From assembly GCF_000737245.1 (NCBI RefSeq), contig NZ_JPQU01000039.1, positions 1 through 64,000 of the forward strand: a stretch of DNA of 64,000 nucleotides. Reading direction: 5' to 3'. Under the pieces are notes generated by a model, which saw only the letters and a list, made by a program, of their open reading frames with translations, had not been told where the DNA came from and made no database searches. Position 1 is the first letter of the stretch. Every line of letters begins with the position of its first letter. The translations under genes were made by a program, and so were the position numbers. The DNA comes from Pseudomonas syringae. Lineage in GTDB: Bacteria > Pseudomonadota > Gammaproteobacteria > Pseudomonadales > Pseudomonadaceae. Positions 1 to 10,900 of this stretch are shown here, piece after piece.

Positions 1-30
1 ACATAGAATCTCCCACAAACAATCACCAAC

Positions 31-56
31 CTGTTGGAGCCGGGCTTGCCCGCGAA
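31..56. repeat. Half REP unit
   Basis: A single arm of the Pseudomonas REP type (TTGGAGCCGGGCTTGCCCGCGA) with no facing arm nearby. It sits beyond the 3' end of djlA. Confidence 0.5.
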
Positions 57-88
57 AAACGTTTACTCGGTATTACTGGATGCAATCC

Positions 89-158
89 GTAGGAGCTGCC
101 GAAGGCTGCGAAAGCGGTCTTTCAGAAATACCCCTTCGCAGCCAGCGGCAGCTCCTAC
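89..158. repeat. Inverted repeat downstream of djlA
   Basis: The arms begin GTAGGAGCTGCCG and end CGGCAGCTCCTAC, with inner arms GGCTGCGAA and TTCGCAGCC around a loop of roughly 25 nt. This is a REP-like family distinct from the CTTGCCCGCGA type seen elsewhere in the window. It lies just past the 3' end of djlA and could act as a mRNA 3'-end stabiliser or weak terminator. Confidence 0.65.
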
Positions 159-175
159 AGAGCGTCGCGCTACTC

Positions 176-940
176 TCAAAATCCACGTCGGCTTTTGATC
201 ACTTTGTAGGCGTTATGCAGATCCTGTGTCCGGTCAGTGGCATCGCGAACCTGCATCTGGCTCGCGCCGGAGCCAGCGATTTTGTCCGGATGATGACGAC
301 TGAGCAGGCGGCGGTAAGCACGCTTGATGTGCGCCGGCTCACTGTCAGTCTGTACACCTAATAACTTCAGCGCCTGTTGATAACTACCGCTATTGTTGGC
401 CAAGTGGTTTCTTGCTGGCTCATGCTCGGCCGCCAGGGCTTCGACCTTCGCAGCCGACCAGCCCAGCCACTTGCCCCACAGCACAATCAACTCCCGCTCG
501 CCACGAGATGGCTTGCCATTGGCCCATGCCATGCGCCAGCAGGCACGAAGCAGGCCTTCGGCGGCGTGGGGCTGGGTTTTGCGGGAGCTCAAAAACCTTC
601 GCAAGCTGTCCCGCCCGTCCTTGCCGCGATTAAATGCTGCGATGGCTCGACGCTGCGCGGATTCGCTCATGTCCATACGGCCCATTTCTACCCGGGCCTG
701 TTGAATATGTTGCTCCACCACCCGCCCATTGCTTTTCGCCAGACGCCCCAGCAGCACAAATAGCAGCTCGTCATCCCTGGGCATTGCTCGACCGCCGAGA
801 CACTCACGCAATTGCGCCCAGTTTTGCAGCGCCAGCCGTCGATCAAGGGCCTGTCCCAGCAAGGCACCCAGCAGAGCGCCGGGAATGCTGGCGATGGCAA
901 ATCCAGCGCCAGCGCCTAGTACCGTACCTGGCCAAAGCAT
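176..940 (-). CDS. djlA: DjlA-like membrane-anchored J-domain co-chaperone
   Basis: The protein has 254 residues. A glycine/alanine-rich hydrophobic segment at residues 5-30 would anchor it in the inner membrane. A TerB-like helical region follows (about 55-165), and a C-terminal J domain carries the diagnostic HPD motif (within RHHPDK) near residue 217. J domains stimulate the ATPase of DnaK. This order (membrane segment, TerB-like, J domain) is the DjlA/COG1076 arrangement. The ATG directly follows the stop of murU, so it is very probably the last gene of an amgK-murU-djlA transcript. Its client proteins cannot be read from the sequence. Confidence 0.88.
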   Translation of the reverse strand: MLWPGTVLGAGAGFAIASIPGALLGALLGQALDRRLALQNWAQLRECLGGRAMPRDDELLFVLLGRLAKSNGRVVEQHIQQARVEMGRMDMSESAQRRAIAAFNRGKDGRDSLRRFLSSRKTQPHAAEGLLRACWRMAWANGKPSRGERELIVLWGKWLGWSAAKVEALAAEHEPARNHLANNSGSYQQALKLLGVQTDSEPAHIKRAYRRLLSRHHPDKIAGSGASQMQVRDATDRTQDLHNAYKVIKSRRGF

Positions 941-1645
<705 letters not shown>

Positions 1646-1675
1646 TTAATGATGACCTTCATATCGCCGGGGGAT

Positions 1676-2701
1676 TCACACTGCCTCGCTCGTCGGCTGC
1701 TGCAGGCTGCTCAGCAACTGCCCAAGCACTGACAATTCCGGACGCCGGGCCAATACGGCCTCTATATAAGCAAAGAAGCGCGGCACGTCGCTCAGATAAC
1801 GCGGCTTGCCATCGCGATGGCAAATGCGCGCGAAAATACCGATCACTTTCAAATGCCGCTGTACGCCCATCAAGTCACTGGCGCGCAGAAACTCGGCGAA
1901 CTCATCCTGCACGGGGATCCCCAGCGCACGCGCCTTGCCCCAATAAGTTTCCAGCCACGCATGCACCCGTTCTTCAGGCCAACTGAGAAAGGCGTCCTTG
2001 AACAGACACGTCACGTCGTAAGTGACAGGCCCGTATACCGCATCCTGAAAATCCAGCACACCGGGATTGGGTTCGCTGAGCATCAGATTGCGCGGCATGT
2101 AGTCGCGGTGCACCAATACTTTGGGTTGCGCCAATGCACTGTCGATCAGTTGAGCGCTGACTTGCTGCCAAAGGCCCAGCTGTTGCGCGTCCATCTCGAT
2201 ACCCAGGTGCTTACGCACGTACCACTCTGGAAACAATTCCAGCTCCCGTCGCAGCAACGCCACGTCATAACTGGGCAATGGCGCATCCATAGGCAATTGC
2301 TGATAGGCCAGCAGCGCATCGAAGGCATCGGCGAATAATTGATCTGCATTCTCTGCGTCGATCACATCGAGATAGGTTTTGCGGCCCAGGTCGTTGAGCA
2401 GCAAAAAGCCTCGTTCAAGGTCTTCGGCATAAATTTGCGGAACGTTAATGCCGGTTTTTTTCAGCAAACGAGCGATATCCACGAACGGTTTGCAGTTTTC
2501 CTGGGGCGGTGGCGCATCCATGACAATAAAAGTTTGCTCACCGCCCTCCCAGCGGAAGTAACGGCGGAAACTTGCATCGCTACTGGCCGCAGTCAACGTG
2601 GCCGGGGGTATCGCGCCCCAGCCTTGAGCGGCGAAGAGCGCTGGCAGTTGCTCATCGAGCCAAAGTTTGAGGTGTTGCAGGCGTACATCTTGATCTGGCA
2701 T
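1676..2701 (-). CDS. amgK: N-acetylmuramate/N-acetylglucosamine anomeric kinase AmgK
   Basis: A cytoplasmic aminoglycoside-phosphotransferase-fold kinase of 341 residues. The Brenner-type catalytic loop is visible as VHRDYMPRN, followed by the metal-binding LDFQDAVYG. AmgK phosphorylates the anomeric hydroxyl of MurNAc and GlcNAc recovered from peptidoglycan, and MurU then activates the product. The gene is divergent from lptD across 129 bp. The pairing of a wall-recycling kinase with LPS-transport genes is characteristic of Pseudomonas. Confidence 0.93.
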   Translation of the reverse strand: MPDQDVRLQHLKLWLDEQLPALFAAQGWGAIPPATLTAASSDASFRRYFRWEGGEQTFIVMDAPPPQENCKPFVDIARLLKKTGINVPQIYAEDLERGFLLLNDLGRKTYLDVIDAENADQLFADAFDALLAYQQLPMDAPLPSYDVALLRRELELFPEWYVRKHLGIEMDAQQLGLWQQVSAQLIDSALAQPKVLVHRDYMPRNLMLSEPNPGVLDFQDAVYGPVTYDVTCLFKDAFLSWPEERVHAWLETYWGKARALGIPVQDEFAEFLRASDLMGVQRHLKVIGIFARICHRDGKPRYLSDVPRFFAYIEAVLARRPELSVLGQLLSSLQQPTSEAV

Positions 2702-2830
2702 TGCTAGGGTCTCCGACGGCGCTAGCCGTCAAGCGGGTCATGCTTTATTATCCGACATCTTTTTCAGCCCATCGAGAGGCGTGCGGCCCCCCCGCGGGCA
2801 GATGGCGCGCAGGAAGCCCGGATTAATAAG

Positions 2831-5611
2831 ATGGCATTGAAATCCCCCGCGTTTCGTAGAAAATTTCCGTTGCTCATAACCGGCAGTTTGCTGGCGATGC
2901 AACCTCTAGCCACTCCGTTCGCGGTCGCAGCGGAACAGTATGACTGTTCAGTGTCTGCTTCGGGCGCCTGGAATTGTGCTCCAAAAACCAATGCCGCCCA
3001 GTTGCCGCCACGTCCCGTGCATAGCACGACGTCGGTCAGCTCGAACGGCACGGTCACTTCGGACAGCAGTTCCACCGCCAGTGAACCGTCTGCTCCTGCG
3101 GCCAAGCTGGTTACCGAAGCCAAAGGCCGTGGCCTGAAGTCGCGTAGTGCTGACTACAGCCACCTCGACTGGGTTCCTCGCGAACAGCTGACTCCTGCGC
3201 AACTGGCCGAAACAGGCCCGTACTGCTCGGGTGCCTATGTCGAGCCGATTCGTCCGGGCATGGACGACAAGACGCCGATGAAAGACGCGCCGATGTTTAT
3301 CGGCGCCAAGGCATCGCGTTACGAGCAGGAGCAACAGGTTGCCTCCCTGGCCGGTGACGTCGTCATGCGTCAGGGCAGCAGGCAGGTCCAGGCTCAGGAA
3401 GCGAGTCTCTATCAGGCCGAGAACCGTGGCACGCTCAACGGTGACGTCCGTCTGCGCGACAACGACGCCCTTATCGTCGGCGACCACGCCGAAATACAGC
3501 TCGATACCGGCGAAGCCCAGATCGACAACGCGGAATACGTCCTGCACAAATCGAACATCCGCGGTAACGCCCTGTACGCCAAGCGTGCCGAGAACGCGAT
3601 CATTCGTCTGAAGGACGGCACGTACACCACGTGCGAACCCAACAGCAATGCGTGGACACTCAAGGGCAACAACATCACGCTGAACCCGGCTACCGGTTTC
3701 GGCACTGCGACCAACGCAACCCTTCGGGTCAAAGACATACCGGTACTCTACACGCCGTATATCTACTTCCCGATCGATGACCGTCGCCAATCCGGTTTCC
3801 TGCCGCCATCCATTGGCACCAGCAGCGATACCGGCCTGATGCTGGTCACGCCGTACTACTTCAACCTCGCACCGAACTACGACGCCACGCTCTATCCTCG
3901 TTACATGAGCAAGCGCGGCCTGTTGATGGAAGGCGAATTCCGTTACCTGACCAAAAGCAGCGAAGGTCAGTTTGGCGGCGCATACCTCAACGACGACGAT
4001 GACGAGCGCAGCCGGCAGAGTGACTATAAAGACACTCGCTGGATGATGAACTGGCAGCACAAGGGCGGCCTGGATTCGCGCTGGCTGACACAGGTCGACT
4101 ACACCGACATCAGCGATCCGTATTACTTCCAGGATCTGGAAACCGATCAGGTCGGCGTAAAAACCAATGACTTCCTGAACCAGCAGGGCTCCCTGACGTA
4201 CCGTGGCGACACCTTCGCCGCCGTATTGAACGCGCAGTCCTATAAGCTGGCGACGGTTTCCAACATCACACCGTACAACCGCCTGCCGCAGATCACCTTC
4301 AATGGTTCTCTGCCGTACAACCCGAGTGGTCTGCAGTTCGATTACCAGACCGAAGCGGTCCGCTTTGACCGGGACCTGCGCAACGGCAGCTATGTTGACC
4401 AGGACGGCAACGTTTCGCCGCGCCTAGACAACAACGTTGCAGGCCTGGCCCGCGCCAACGGTGACCGTCTGAACCTGGCTCCATCGGTCAGTCTGCCGAT
4501 GAACTGGAGCTACGGTTTCCTGACGCCGAAGCTGAAATACGTCTACACCCAGTACGATCTGGATCTGGACAGCAAGGGCAAAACGTCCCTGCTTGCCGAC
4601 GAAGAGTACAGCAGCAGCCAAAGCCGCAGCGTGCCGATCTTCAGCGTAGACAGCGGTCTGTACTTCGACCGCAATACCAACTGGTTCGGCAAGGACTATC
4701 GCCAGACCCTGGAACCACGCCTGTTCTATCTCTATGTTCCTGAGAAAGATCAGACCGACATCCCGGTATTCGACAGCGCTGAAACCACCTTCAACTACAG
4801 CTCGCTGTTCCGCGACAACCGTTTCGTCGGCTCCGACCGTATCGGCGACGAAAACAAACTGTCGCTGGGCGTGACCAACCGCTGGATCGAAGACAACGGT
4901 TTTGAACGCCAACGCTTCAGCATTGGTCAGGCGCTGTACTTCAAGGATCGTGAAGTGCAACTGCCGGGCGTAGTGTTCAAGGATCGCGACGACGCACAAG
5001 CGAACGTCTCGCCATACGCACTGGAATACGAATACCGCTTCAACCGCGACTGGCGTGTTAATTCGGACTTCAACTGGGACCCGGACAGCCGCAGCACCCG
5101 TTCGGGCAGCGCGATGTTCCGCTACCAGCCTGAAGACAATCCGAACAAGATCGTCAACCTCGGCTACCGCTACCGCAATGACCTGGTCCGCTACGACCAG
5201 AATACCGGTCGCTGGAGCGTGGGTGGTGGTGACTACGGCACGCCAGGGCAACCGGGCTACGTGAAGGACTACTACAAGATCCAGCAGCACGATTTCTCGG
5301 TCATCTGGCCAATCGTGCCGCAATGGAGCGCGATCAGCCGCTGGCAGTTCGATTACAACCGCAACCGCACACTCGAAGCCTTCGGTGGTTTCGAATATGA
5401 CAGTTGCTGCTGGAAGCTGCGCCTGATCAGCCGTTACTGGGTTGACTACGACGAGTTCAGCCAGGAAGCCCCTCAGAACGAAAAAGGCGACCGCGGCGTA
5501 TTCCTACAAATCGTGTTGAAGGGACTTGGTGGCGTTACCGGCGCCAAAGTAGAGAGTTTCCTCGACAAAGGCATTCAAGGTTACCGTGAACGTGAAGACC
5601 AAGCTTTCTGA
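2831..5611 (+). CDS. lptD: LPS-assembly outer-membrane protein LptD
   Basis: This 926-residue protein starts with a basic N terminus and hydrophobic signal peptide ending near AVAAEQ (about residue 36). A Pseudomonas-type N-terminal extension precedes the OstA/LptA-like jellyroll (about 150-300). The rest is a large beta-barrel rich in aromatic residues. A CC pair sits in YDSCCWKLR near the C terminus, matching the conserved cysteines that form the inter-domain disulfides. With LptE it inserts LPS into the outer leaflet. Its 3' end overlaps the start of surA, whose product chaperones it to the outer membrane. Confidence 0.97.
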   Translation: MALKSPAFRRKFPLLITGSLLAMQPLATPFAVAAEQYDCSVSASGAWNCAPKTNAAQLPPRPVHSTTSVSSNGTVTSDSSSTASEPSAPAAKLVTEAKGRGLKSRSADYSHLDWVPREQLTPAQLAETGPYCSGAYVEPIRPGMDDKTPMKDAPMFIGAKASRYEQEQQVASLAGDVVMRQGSRQVQAQEASLYQAENRGTLNGDVRLRDNDALIVGDHAEIQLDTGEAQIDNAEYVLHKSNIRGNALYAKRAENAIIRLKDGTYTTCEPNSNAWTLKGNNITLNPATGFGTATNATLRVKDIPVLYTPYIYFPIDDRRQSGFLPPSIGTSSDTGLMLVTPYYFNLAPNYDATLYPRYMSKRGLLMEGEFRYLTKSSEGQFGGAYLNDDDDERSRQSDYKDTRWMMNWQHKGGLDSRWLTQVDYTDISDPYYFQDLETDQVGVKTNDFLNQQGSLTYRGDTFAAVLNAQSYKLATVSNITPYNRLPQITFNGSLPYNPSGLQFDYQTEAVRFDRDLRNGSYVDQDGNVSPRLDNNVAGLARANGDRLNLAPSVSLPMNWSYGFLTPKLKYVYTQYDLDLDSKGKTSLLADEEYSSSQSRSVPIFSVDSGLYFDRNTNWFGKDYRQTLEPRLFYLYVPEKDQTDIPVFDSAETTFNYSSLFRDNRFVGSDRIGDENKLSLGVTNRWIEDNGFERQRFSIGQALYFKDREVQLPGVVFKDRDDAQANVSPYALEYEYRFNRDWRVNSDFNWDPDSRSTRSGSAMFRYQPEDNPNKIVNLGYRYRNDLVRYDQNTGRWSVGGGDYGTPGQPGYVKDYYKIQQHDFSVIWPIVPQWSAISRWQFDYNRNRTLEAFGGFEYDSCCWKLRLISRYWVDYDEFSQEAPQNEKGDRGVFLQIVLKGLGGVTGAKVESFLDKGIQGYREREDQAF

Positions 5612-6914
5612 TTGTCTGCGCCCGCTGATGCTGGGCGCGTTACTCCTGGGGACCGCAGCGCAAGCTGCGGTTCAACCGCTCGACAGCGTGGTTGCCATCG
5701 TCGATAACGACGTGATCATGAAGAGTCAGATGGACCAGCGTGTCCGCGAGGTCCAACAGACCATCGCCAAACGCGGTTCGGGCGTTCCGCCTGCCGAAGC
5801 ACTGCAACCGCAGGTTCTGGATCGTCTGATCCTGGAAAACCTTCAGTTGCAGATGGGCGAGCGCTCTGGCATTCGCATCACAGACGAAGAGCTGAACCAG
5901 GCGATTGGTACCATTGCCGAGCGCAACAACATGAGCGTGGAGCAATTCCGCGCCGCGTTGGCTCATGACGGTCTCTCCTTCAACGATGCTCGCGAGCAGG
6001 TTCGCCGGGAAATGATCATCAGCCGGGTGCGTCAGCGCCGGGTTGCGGAGCGTATTCAGGTTTCCGAACAGGAAGTGAAGAACTTCCTGGCTTCAGGCCA
6101 GGGCAAGGCTCAGCTGTCCGAAGAGTTCCACCTCGCCAACATCCTGATCGCAACACCTGACAGCGCATCGTCGGACCAGATCCAGGCCGCTGCGCGCAAG
6201 GCTCAGGATTTGTACGGCAAACTCAAGCAAGGTGCTGACTTCGGTCAGGCAGCGATCGCCAACTCAGCAAGCGAAAGCGCGCTGGAAGGCGGCGACATGG
6301 GCTGGCGTAAAGCTGCTCAGTTGCCACCTCCATTCGGTGACATGCTGGGTTCCATGCCGGTTGGCGATATCACCCCTCCAGCTCGGACCCCAGGCGGTTT
6401 CATCATCCTCAAACTGCTGGAAAAACGCGGCGGTCAGGGTCAGGCACAGATGCGCGATGAAGTTCACGTGCGTCACATCCTGATCAAGCCAAGCGAGATC
6501 CGCAGCGAAGAAGAAACCAAACGTCTGGCGCAGAAAATCTACGACCGCATTAAGGACGGCGATGATTTCGCCACCCTGGCCAAGAGCTTCTCGGAAGATC
6601 CGGGTTCAGCACTCAACGGTGGCGATCTGAACTGGGTTGATCCTAACTCGTTGGTTCCGGAATTCCGTCAGGTCATGAACGAGACACCGCAAGGCACCTT
6701 GTCCAAACCGTTCAAAACCGCTTACGGCTGGCACGTGCTGGAAGTTCTCGGCCGTCGCTCCACTGACGCCACCGACCAGGCCCGCGATCAACAGGCACTT
6801 CTCGCACTGCGTAACCGCAAGTACGACGAAGAGCTGCAAACATGGCTGCGTCAGATCCGTGACGAAGCCTATGTTGAAATCAAACTGCCTGGCGCTGACA
6901 AGGCTGCACAGTGA
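5592..6914 (+). CDS. surA: Periplasmic chaperone and peptidyl-prolyl isomerase SurA
   Basis: A signal peptide ([20 protein letters not shown]...AQAA) is followed by the N-terminal chaperone domain and two parvulin domains. The parvulin modules are visible around residues 185-285 (EFHLANILI) and 295-395 ([12 protein letters not shown]). I chose the GTG at 5592 because it gives the usual MKTKL start; a GTG at 5586 would add two residues. The gene begins inside the last codons of lptD and ends in a GTGA overlap with pdxA, so the genes are translationally coupled. SurA escorts outer-membrane proteins, LptD included, across the periplasm. Confidence 0.95.
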   Translation: MKTKLSDCLRPLMLGALLLGTAAQAAVQPLDSVVAIVDNDVIMKSQMDQRVREVQQTIAKRGSGVPPAEALQPQVLDRLILENLQLQMGERSGIRITDEELNQAIGTIAERNNMSVEQFRAALAHDGLSFNDAREQVRREMIISRVRQRRVAERIQVSEQEVKNFLASGQGKAQLSEEFHLANILIATPDSASSDQIQAAARKAQDLYGKLKQGADFGQAAIANSASESALEGGDMGWRKAAQLPPPFGDMLGSMPVGDITPPARTPGGFIILKLLEKRGGQGQAQMRDEVHVRHILIKPSEIRSEEETKRLAQKIYDRIKDGDDFATLAKSFSEDPGSALNGGDLNWVDPNSLVPEFRQVMNETPQGTLSKPFKTAYGWHVLEVLGRRSTDATDQARDQQALLALRNRKYDEELQTWLRQIRDEAYVEIKLPGADKAAQ

Positions 6915-7900
6915 AACCAAAGCGTTTCGCACTGACACCCGGCGAGCCGGCCGGCATTGGTCCTGACCTTTGCCTGCTACTCGCCACCCAGCCTCAGCCG
7001 CACCCCCTTATTGCCATTACCAGCTGCGACCTGCTCTCCGAGCGGGCCGTCCAGCTGGGTGTGGTTGTCGACCTGATTCGTGTAAACCCTGATGCTCTCC
7101 CCGACCTGCCCGCGCCTGCTGGCAGCCTGTATGTCTGGGATACGCCCCTACAAGCTCCCGTCGTCACCGGCCAGTTGAACAAAGCCAACGGCGCGTTCGT
7201 GCTGGAAACCCTGGCACGCGCCGGACAAGGCTGCATGAACGGCAGCTTTGCCGGGATGATTACGGCCCCCGTACACAAGGGCGTGATCAATGAAGGCGGC
7301 AATGCCTTTTCCGGGCATACCGAGTTTCTCGCCGAGCTGACCAACACCGAGCAAGTGGTCATGATGCTGGCGACCGGCGACCTGCGGGTTGCGCTGGTGA
7401 CCACTCACCTGCCGCTGCGCGATGTGGCCGATGCCATCACCGCAGAGCGACTTGAGCGGGTAACCCGGATTCTGCACGCGGATCTGGTCAGCAAATTCGG
7501 TATTGCCCAGCCACGCATCCTGGTTTGCGGGCTCAACCCACATGCCGGAGAAAGCGGGCATCTGGGCCGCGAAGAAATCGACATCATCGAACCCACTCTG
7601 GAGCGCCTGCGCAGCGAGGGCATGAATCTACGTGGCCCACTGCCTGCCGACACTCTATTTACCCCCAAATATCTGGAGCACTGCGACGCGGTGCTGGCGA
7701 TGTACCACGACCAAGGCCTGCCGGTGCTGAAATACAAAGGCTTCGGTGCCGCGGTCAACGTGACGCTGGGCCTGCCTATTGTTCGCACCTCTGTTGACCA
7801 TGGCACGGCCCTGGATCTGGCAGGCAGCGGCAAGATCGACACCGGCAGCCTGCAAGTGGCCCTGCAAACCGCCTATCAGATGGCCGAGACCCCTACATGA
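6911..7900 (+). CDS. pdxA: 4-hydroxythreonine-4-phosphate dehydrogenase PdxA
   Basis: The protein has 329 residues with the PdxA hallmarks: [11 protein letters not shown] at the N terminus, TAPVHKG and GHTEFLAEL in the middle, and [13 protein letters not shown] with [13 protein letters not shown] near the C terminus, including metal-binding histidines. It oxidises 4-phosphohydroxy-L-threonine in pyridoxal-5'-phosphate synthesis. The GTG start overlaps the surA stop by 4 bp, and its TGA overlaps the ATG of rsmA. The surA-pdxA-rsmA-apaG-apaH order is also found in enterobacteria. Confidence 0.96.
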   Translation: MKPKRFALTPGEPAGIGPDLCLLLATQPQPHPLIAITSCDLLSERAVQLGVVVDLIRVNPDALPDLPAPAGSLYVWDTPLQAPVVTGQLNKANGAFVLETLARAGQGCMNGSFAGMITAPVHKGVINEGGNAFSGHTEFLAELTNTEQVVMMLATGDLRVALVTTHLPLRDVADAITAERLERVTRILHADLVSKFGIAQPRILVCGLNPHAGESGHLGREEIDIIEPTLERLRSEGMNLRGPLPADTLFTPKYLEHCDAVLAMYHDQGLPVLKYKGFGAAVNVTLGLPIVRTSVDHGTALDLAGSGKIDTGSLQVALQTAYQMAETPT

Positions 7901-8703
7901 CCGAGCAATTCCAACACAAGGCGCGCAAGCGTTTTGGACAAAACTTCCTGCATGACGCGGGCGTGATCGACAAAATCCTGCGCGCCATCCATGCCCGCCC
8001 GGAAGAGCGCCTGCTGGAAATCGGCCCGGGCCAGGGTGCTCTGACCCAAGGCTTGCTGGGCAGTGGCGCACAACTGGACGTCGTCGAGCTGGACAAGGAC
8101 CTGATCCCGATCCTGATCCACCAGTTCGGCACCAAACCCAACTTCAACCTGCATCAGGGCGACGCGCTGAAGTTCGACTTCACCAGCCTCAATGCACCCG
8201 CTGCCAGTCTGCGGGTGGTGGGCAACCTGCCTTACAACATCTCCACGCCGCTGATTTTCCATCTGTTGCAGAACGCCAATCTGATCCGCGACATGCACTT
8301 CATGTTGCAGAAAGAGGTGGTTCAGCGCATGGCAGCAGCGCCAGGCGGCGGTGATTATGGCCGACTGTCGATCATGGTTCAGTACCACTGCCGGGTCGAA
8401 TATCTGTTCAATGTCGGCCCCGGCGCTTTCAATCCGCCGCCGAAAGTCGATTCCGCCATTGTCCGCCTGGTACCCCACGAAACACTGCCCCATCCCGCCA
8501 AGGACCACCGTGTGCTTGAGCGCGTGGTGCGGGAAGCCTTCAATCAGCGCCGTAAAACCCTGCGCAATACATTGAAACTGCTGCTCAGCAACGATGATAT
8601 CGAGGCCGCCGGCGTTGATGGCAGCTTGCGTCCTGAGCAGCTTGACCTCGCCGCGTTCGTCCGTCTGGCGGATAAACTCAGCGAAAAACCCGCCCAGGCA
8701 TGA
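7897..8703 (+). CDS. rsmA: 16S rRNA dimethyladenosine transferase RsmA (KsgA)
   Basis: A Rossmann-fold methyltransferase of 268 residues with RKRFGQNFL at the N terminus, the SAM-binding motif [11 protein letters not shown], and the target-base motif VGNLPYNIS. It dimethylates A1518 and A1519 of 16S rRNA late in 30S assembly. It is coupled to pdxA through ATGA. This KsgA should not be confused with the small RNA-binding regulator of the same name in pseudomonads. Confidence 0.96.
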   Translation: MTEQFQHKARKRFGQNFLHDAGVIDKILRAIHARPEERLLEIGPGQGALTQGLLGSGAQLDVVELDKDLIPILIHQFGTKPNFNLHQGDALKFDFTSLNAPAASLRVVGNLPYNISTPLIFHLLQNANLIRDMHFMLQKEVVQRMAAAPGGGDYGRLSIMVQYHCRVEYLFNVGPGAFNPPPKVDSAIVRLVPHETLPHPAKDHRVLERVVREAFNQRRKTLRNTLKLLLSNDDIEAAGVDGSLRPEQLDLAAFVRLADKLSEKPAQA

Positions 8704-8710
8704 CCTTGCG

Positions 8711-8760
8711 GGACATGTGGACGATCAAAGTACAGCTCGTCTGTTATCGTCTACATGTCC
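8711..8760 (+). promoter_or_regulatory. Long hairpin between rsmA and apaG
   Basis: The arms GGACATGTGGACGAT (8711-8725) and ATCGTCTACATGTCC (8746-8760) pair at 14 of 15 positions. The 20-nt interval can pair again through ACAG (8732-8735) and CTGT (8741-8744). No T tract follows, so it does not look like a classical intrinsic terminator. It lies 7 nt after the rsmA stop and 58 nt before the apaG start. Confidence 0.55.
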
Positions 8761-8818
8761 TAGACTGATTCCACCGGGCTTTCCGGTTTTATCCGCATTC
8801 GCTTCCAAGGCCTTCTGC

Positions 8819-9199
8819 ATGTCCGATTCCCGATATCAGGTCGACGTCAGCGTCGTCACTCGCTTCCTCGCAGAGCAATCCCAGCCCGAGCACAATCGCT
8901 TTGCCTTTGCCTACACCGTTACGGTGCACAACAGCGGCGAGCTGCCTGCCAAGCTCCTTTCAAGGCATTGGGTGATCACCGATGGTGACGGCCACGTGGA
9001 AGAAGTCCGTGGTGAAGGCGTGGTCGGCCAACAGCCGTTGATCGATGCAGGCCAAAGCCACACCTACAGCAGCGGCACGGTCATGACCACCAAAGTTGGC
9101 AACATGCAGGGCACTTATCAAATGCTCGCCGAAGACGGTAAACGCTTCGACGCTGTCATCGCACCATTTCGCCTGGCAGTTCCGGGGTCCCTTCACTAA
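8819..9199 (+). CDS. apaG: ApaG domain protein
   Basis: The protein has 126 residues in the immunoglobulin-like ApaG/DUF525 fold. The family core is clear: [24 protein letters not shown], then [11 protein letters not shown] and [11 protein letters not shown] took the ATG at 8819 because [12 protein letters not shown] is the usual family start; the frame stays open further upstream into rsmA. Its TAA shares an A with the ATG of apaH, so the two are coupled. The biochemical role of stand-alone ApaG is not settled. Confidence 0.93.
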   Translation: MSDSRYQVDVSVVTRFLAEQSQPEHNRFAFAYTVTVHNSGELPAKLLSRHWVITDGDGHVEEVRGEGVVGQQPLIDAGQSHTYSSGTVMTTKVGNMQGTYQMLAEDGKRFDAVIAPFRLAVPGSLH

Positions 9200-10080
9200 T
9201 GGCGGTGTATGCCGTCGGCGACCTGCAAGGCTGCCTCGAACCACTGCAATGCCTACTGGAACATGTGAGATTCGATCCAGCCAAGGATCGCCTCTGGCTA
9301 GTGGGAGACTTGGTCAACCGTGGCCCCCAGTCTCTGGAAACCCTGCGTTTTCTGTACCGCATCCGCGAATCGGTGGTCTGCGTACTCGGCAACCACGACC
9401 TGCACTTGCTCGCTGCCTCACGCAACATTGAGCGCCTGAAGAAGGGTGACACCCTGCGCGAGATTCTTGAGGCGCCGGATTGCAACGACCTGCTGCAATG
9501 GGTGCGTCAGCAAAAAATGCTGCACTACGACGCCGAGCGCAACGTGGCGATGGTCCATGCCGGGATACCTCCTCAATGGTCGCTGAAGAAAGCCCTGAAG
9601 TGCGCCGCCGAGGTGGAAAACGCTCTGCACGATGACGCGCTCTATCAGCCGTTCCTGGATGGCATGTACGGTAATGAGCCCAGTAAATGGGACAGTGATT
9701 TGCGCGGCGTGACTCGCCTGAGGGTCATCACCAACTACTTCACCCGGATGCGCTTCTGCACCAGCGATGGCAAGCTTGACCTCAAAGGCAAGGAAGGCGC
9801 CGACACCGCCCTGCCGGGCTATGCGCCATGGTTCGAGCACAAGGACCGCAAGACCAGCGAAGTGAAAATCATCTTCGGTCACTGGGCTGCACTGGAAGGC
9901 CGCTGTGACGAGCCCAATGTGTACGCGCTGGATACCGGCTGCGTGTGGGGCTCTGCGATGACGATGCTCAATGTCGATACGCTTGAGCGGCATCTGTGCG
10001 ATTGCGACGACCACGGCAATGCACAAACCGGAGCGACCAGAACCATTCTGCACAACCCCGCTGGCGTGATCAGGCGCTAA
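9199..10080 (+). CDS. apaH: Symmetrical bis(5'-nucleosyl)-tetraphosphatase ApaH
   Basis: A metallophosphoesterase of 293 residues. The phosphatase motifs appear in order: GDLQGC near residue 7, GDLVNRGP near 35, GNHDLHLL near 64, and FGHWAALEG near 230. It hydrolyses Ap4A to two ADP and also removes Np4-type RNA caps. The start overlaps the apaG stop. A REP follows its stop codon directly. Confidence 0.96.
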   Translation: MAVYAVGDLQGCLEPLQCLLEHVRFDPAKDRLWLVGDLVNRGPQSLETLRFLYRIRESVVCVLGNHDLHLLAASRNIERLKKGDTLREILEAPDCNDLLQWVRQQKMLHYDAERNVAMVHAGIPPQWSLKKALKCAAEVENALHDDALYQPFLDGMYGNEPSKWDSDLRGVTRLRVITNYFTRMRFCTSDGKLDLKGKEGADTALPGYAPWFEHKDRKTSEVKIIFGHWAALEGRCDEPNVYALDTGCVWGSAMTMLNVDTLERHLCDCDDHGNAQTGATRTILHNPAGVIRR

Positions 10081-10112
10081 AATCAAGACCTCAACAGGAC
10101 AACGCAACACTC

Positions 10113-10201
10113 TGTGGGAGCGGTGCTTGCCCGCGATGGAGACAATGCCAACCATCTGACACACCGCGTATCATTCATCTCGGGCAAGCACCGCTCCCAC
10201 A
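10113..10201. repeat. REP palindrome, CTTGCCCGCGA type
   Basis: TGTGGGAGCGGTGCTTGCCCGCGA faces TCGGGCAAGCACCGCTCCCACA around a loop of roughly 44 nt. It lies between apaH and glpE. Confidence 0.8.
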
Positions 10202-10292
10202 TGAGATCGCGTTTCTCCTGCGAGAGATATGTTTGTGGCACAACACAGAATCCCCACAGACCTTGTTCAACAGAATCTTCAAGGAGCCAACC

Positions 10293-10613
10293 ATGACCGA
10301 ATTCAAACGCATTCCCCCAGAACAGGCTCAGACCCTGCGTGAGCAAGGCGCGGTGCTGGTGGATGTTCGCGACCCCCAGACTTTCGCCAGCAATCACATC
10401 CCTGACGCTCAACATCTGGATAACCACTCCATCGCCGACTTTATCCGCAACGCGGACCTGGACAAGCCAGTGGTCGTGGTTTGTTATCACGGCAACTCCA
10501 GCCAAAGCGCCGCTGCTTACCTCGTGAGCCAGGGCTTCTCCGACGTCTACAGCATGGACGGTGGTTTCGAGCTGTGGCGCAGCACCTTTCCGAACGAAAT
10601 CTCGCAAGGCTGA
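10293..10613 (+). CDS. glpE: Thiosulfate sulfurtransferase GlpE (single-domain rhodanese)
   Basis: A single-domain rhodanese of 106 residues. The active-site loop is CYHGNSS with catalytic Cys64, preceded by [20 protein letters not shown]. It moves the sulfane sulfur of thiosulfate to cyanide or another thiophilic acceptor such as thioredoxin. The ATG at 10293 has AAGGAG 6 nt upstream, which settles the start although the frame is open further 5'. It stands alone between a REP and the leader of prkA. Confidence 0.93.
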   Translation: MTEFKRIPPEQAQTLREQGAVLVDVRDPQTFASNHIPDAQHLDNHSIADFIRNADLDKPVVVVCYHGNSSQSAAAYLVSQGFSDVYSMDGGFELWRSTFPNEISQG

Positions 10614-10639
10614 CGAAAAATATTTTTATTTCAGTTGAT

Positions 10640-10656
10640 CCCGCGTGCTGCGCGGG
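10640..10656 (+). terminator. Weak terminator-like hairpin after glpE
   Basis: CCCGCG and CGCGGG form a 6-bp GC-only stem around TGCTG, 27 nt after the glpE stop. No T run follows, so termination is uncertain. The rest of the glpE-prkA interval (to 10900) holds an AGAGCCGG...CCGGCTCT pair (10761 and 10869) that could fold the prkA leader. No clear promoter was seen. Confidence 0.3.
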
Positions 10657-10900
10657 TTCGCGCCCTAACTGACGAACGGTCTGCCTGACTTTCTGCTCTT
10701 CACTTCTTTATCTTTCCGATTCCGAACTATCCTTAGCCTCAGGCCATCCGTAATCAGGGGAGAGCCGGTACACCGGCGCGTGGGTCATCGGTAGCTACTT
10801 TTATGGTGTTTGGGGGGTTCAATGGCGGCTGGATACTCAGCTGCTGCCAACATCGACTGACGATCCGCCGCCGGCTCTACGTATCGAGCGAGGTGACGTC

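Noticed and set aside
2948..4060. Open frame of 370 codons antisense to lptD
   Set aside because: No family resemblance. It arises from codon bias of the conserved lptD frame.
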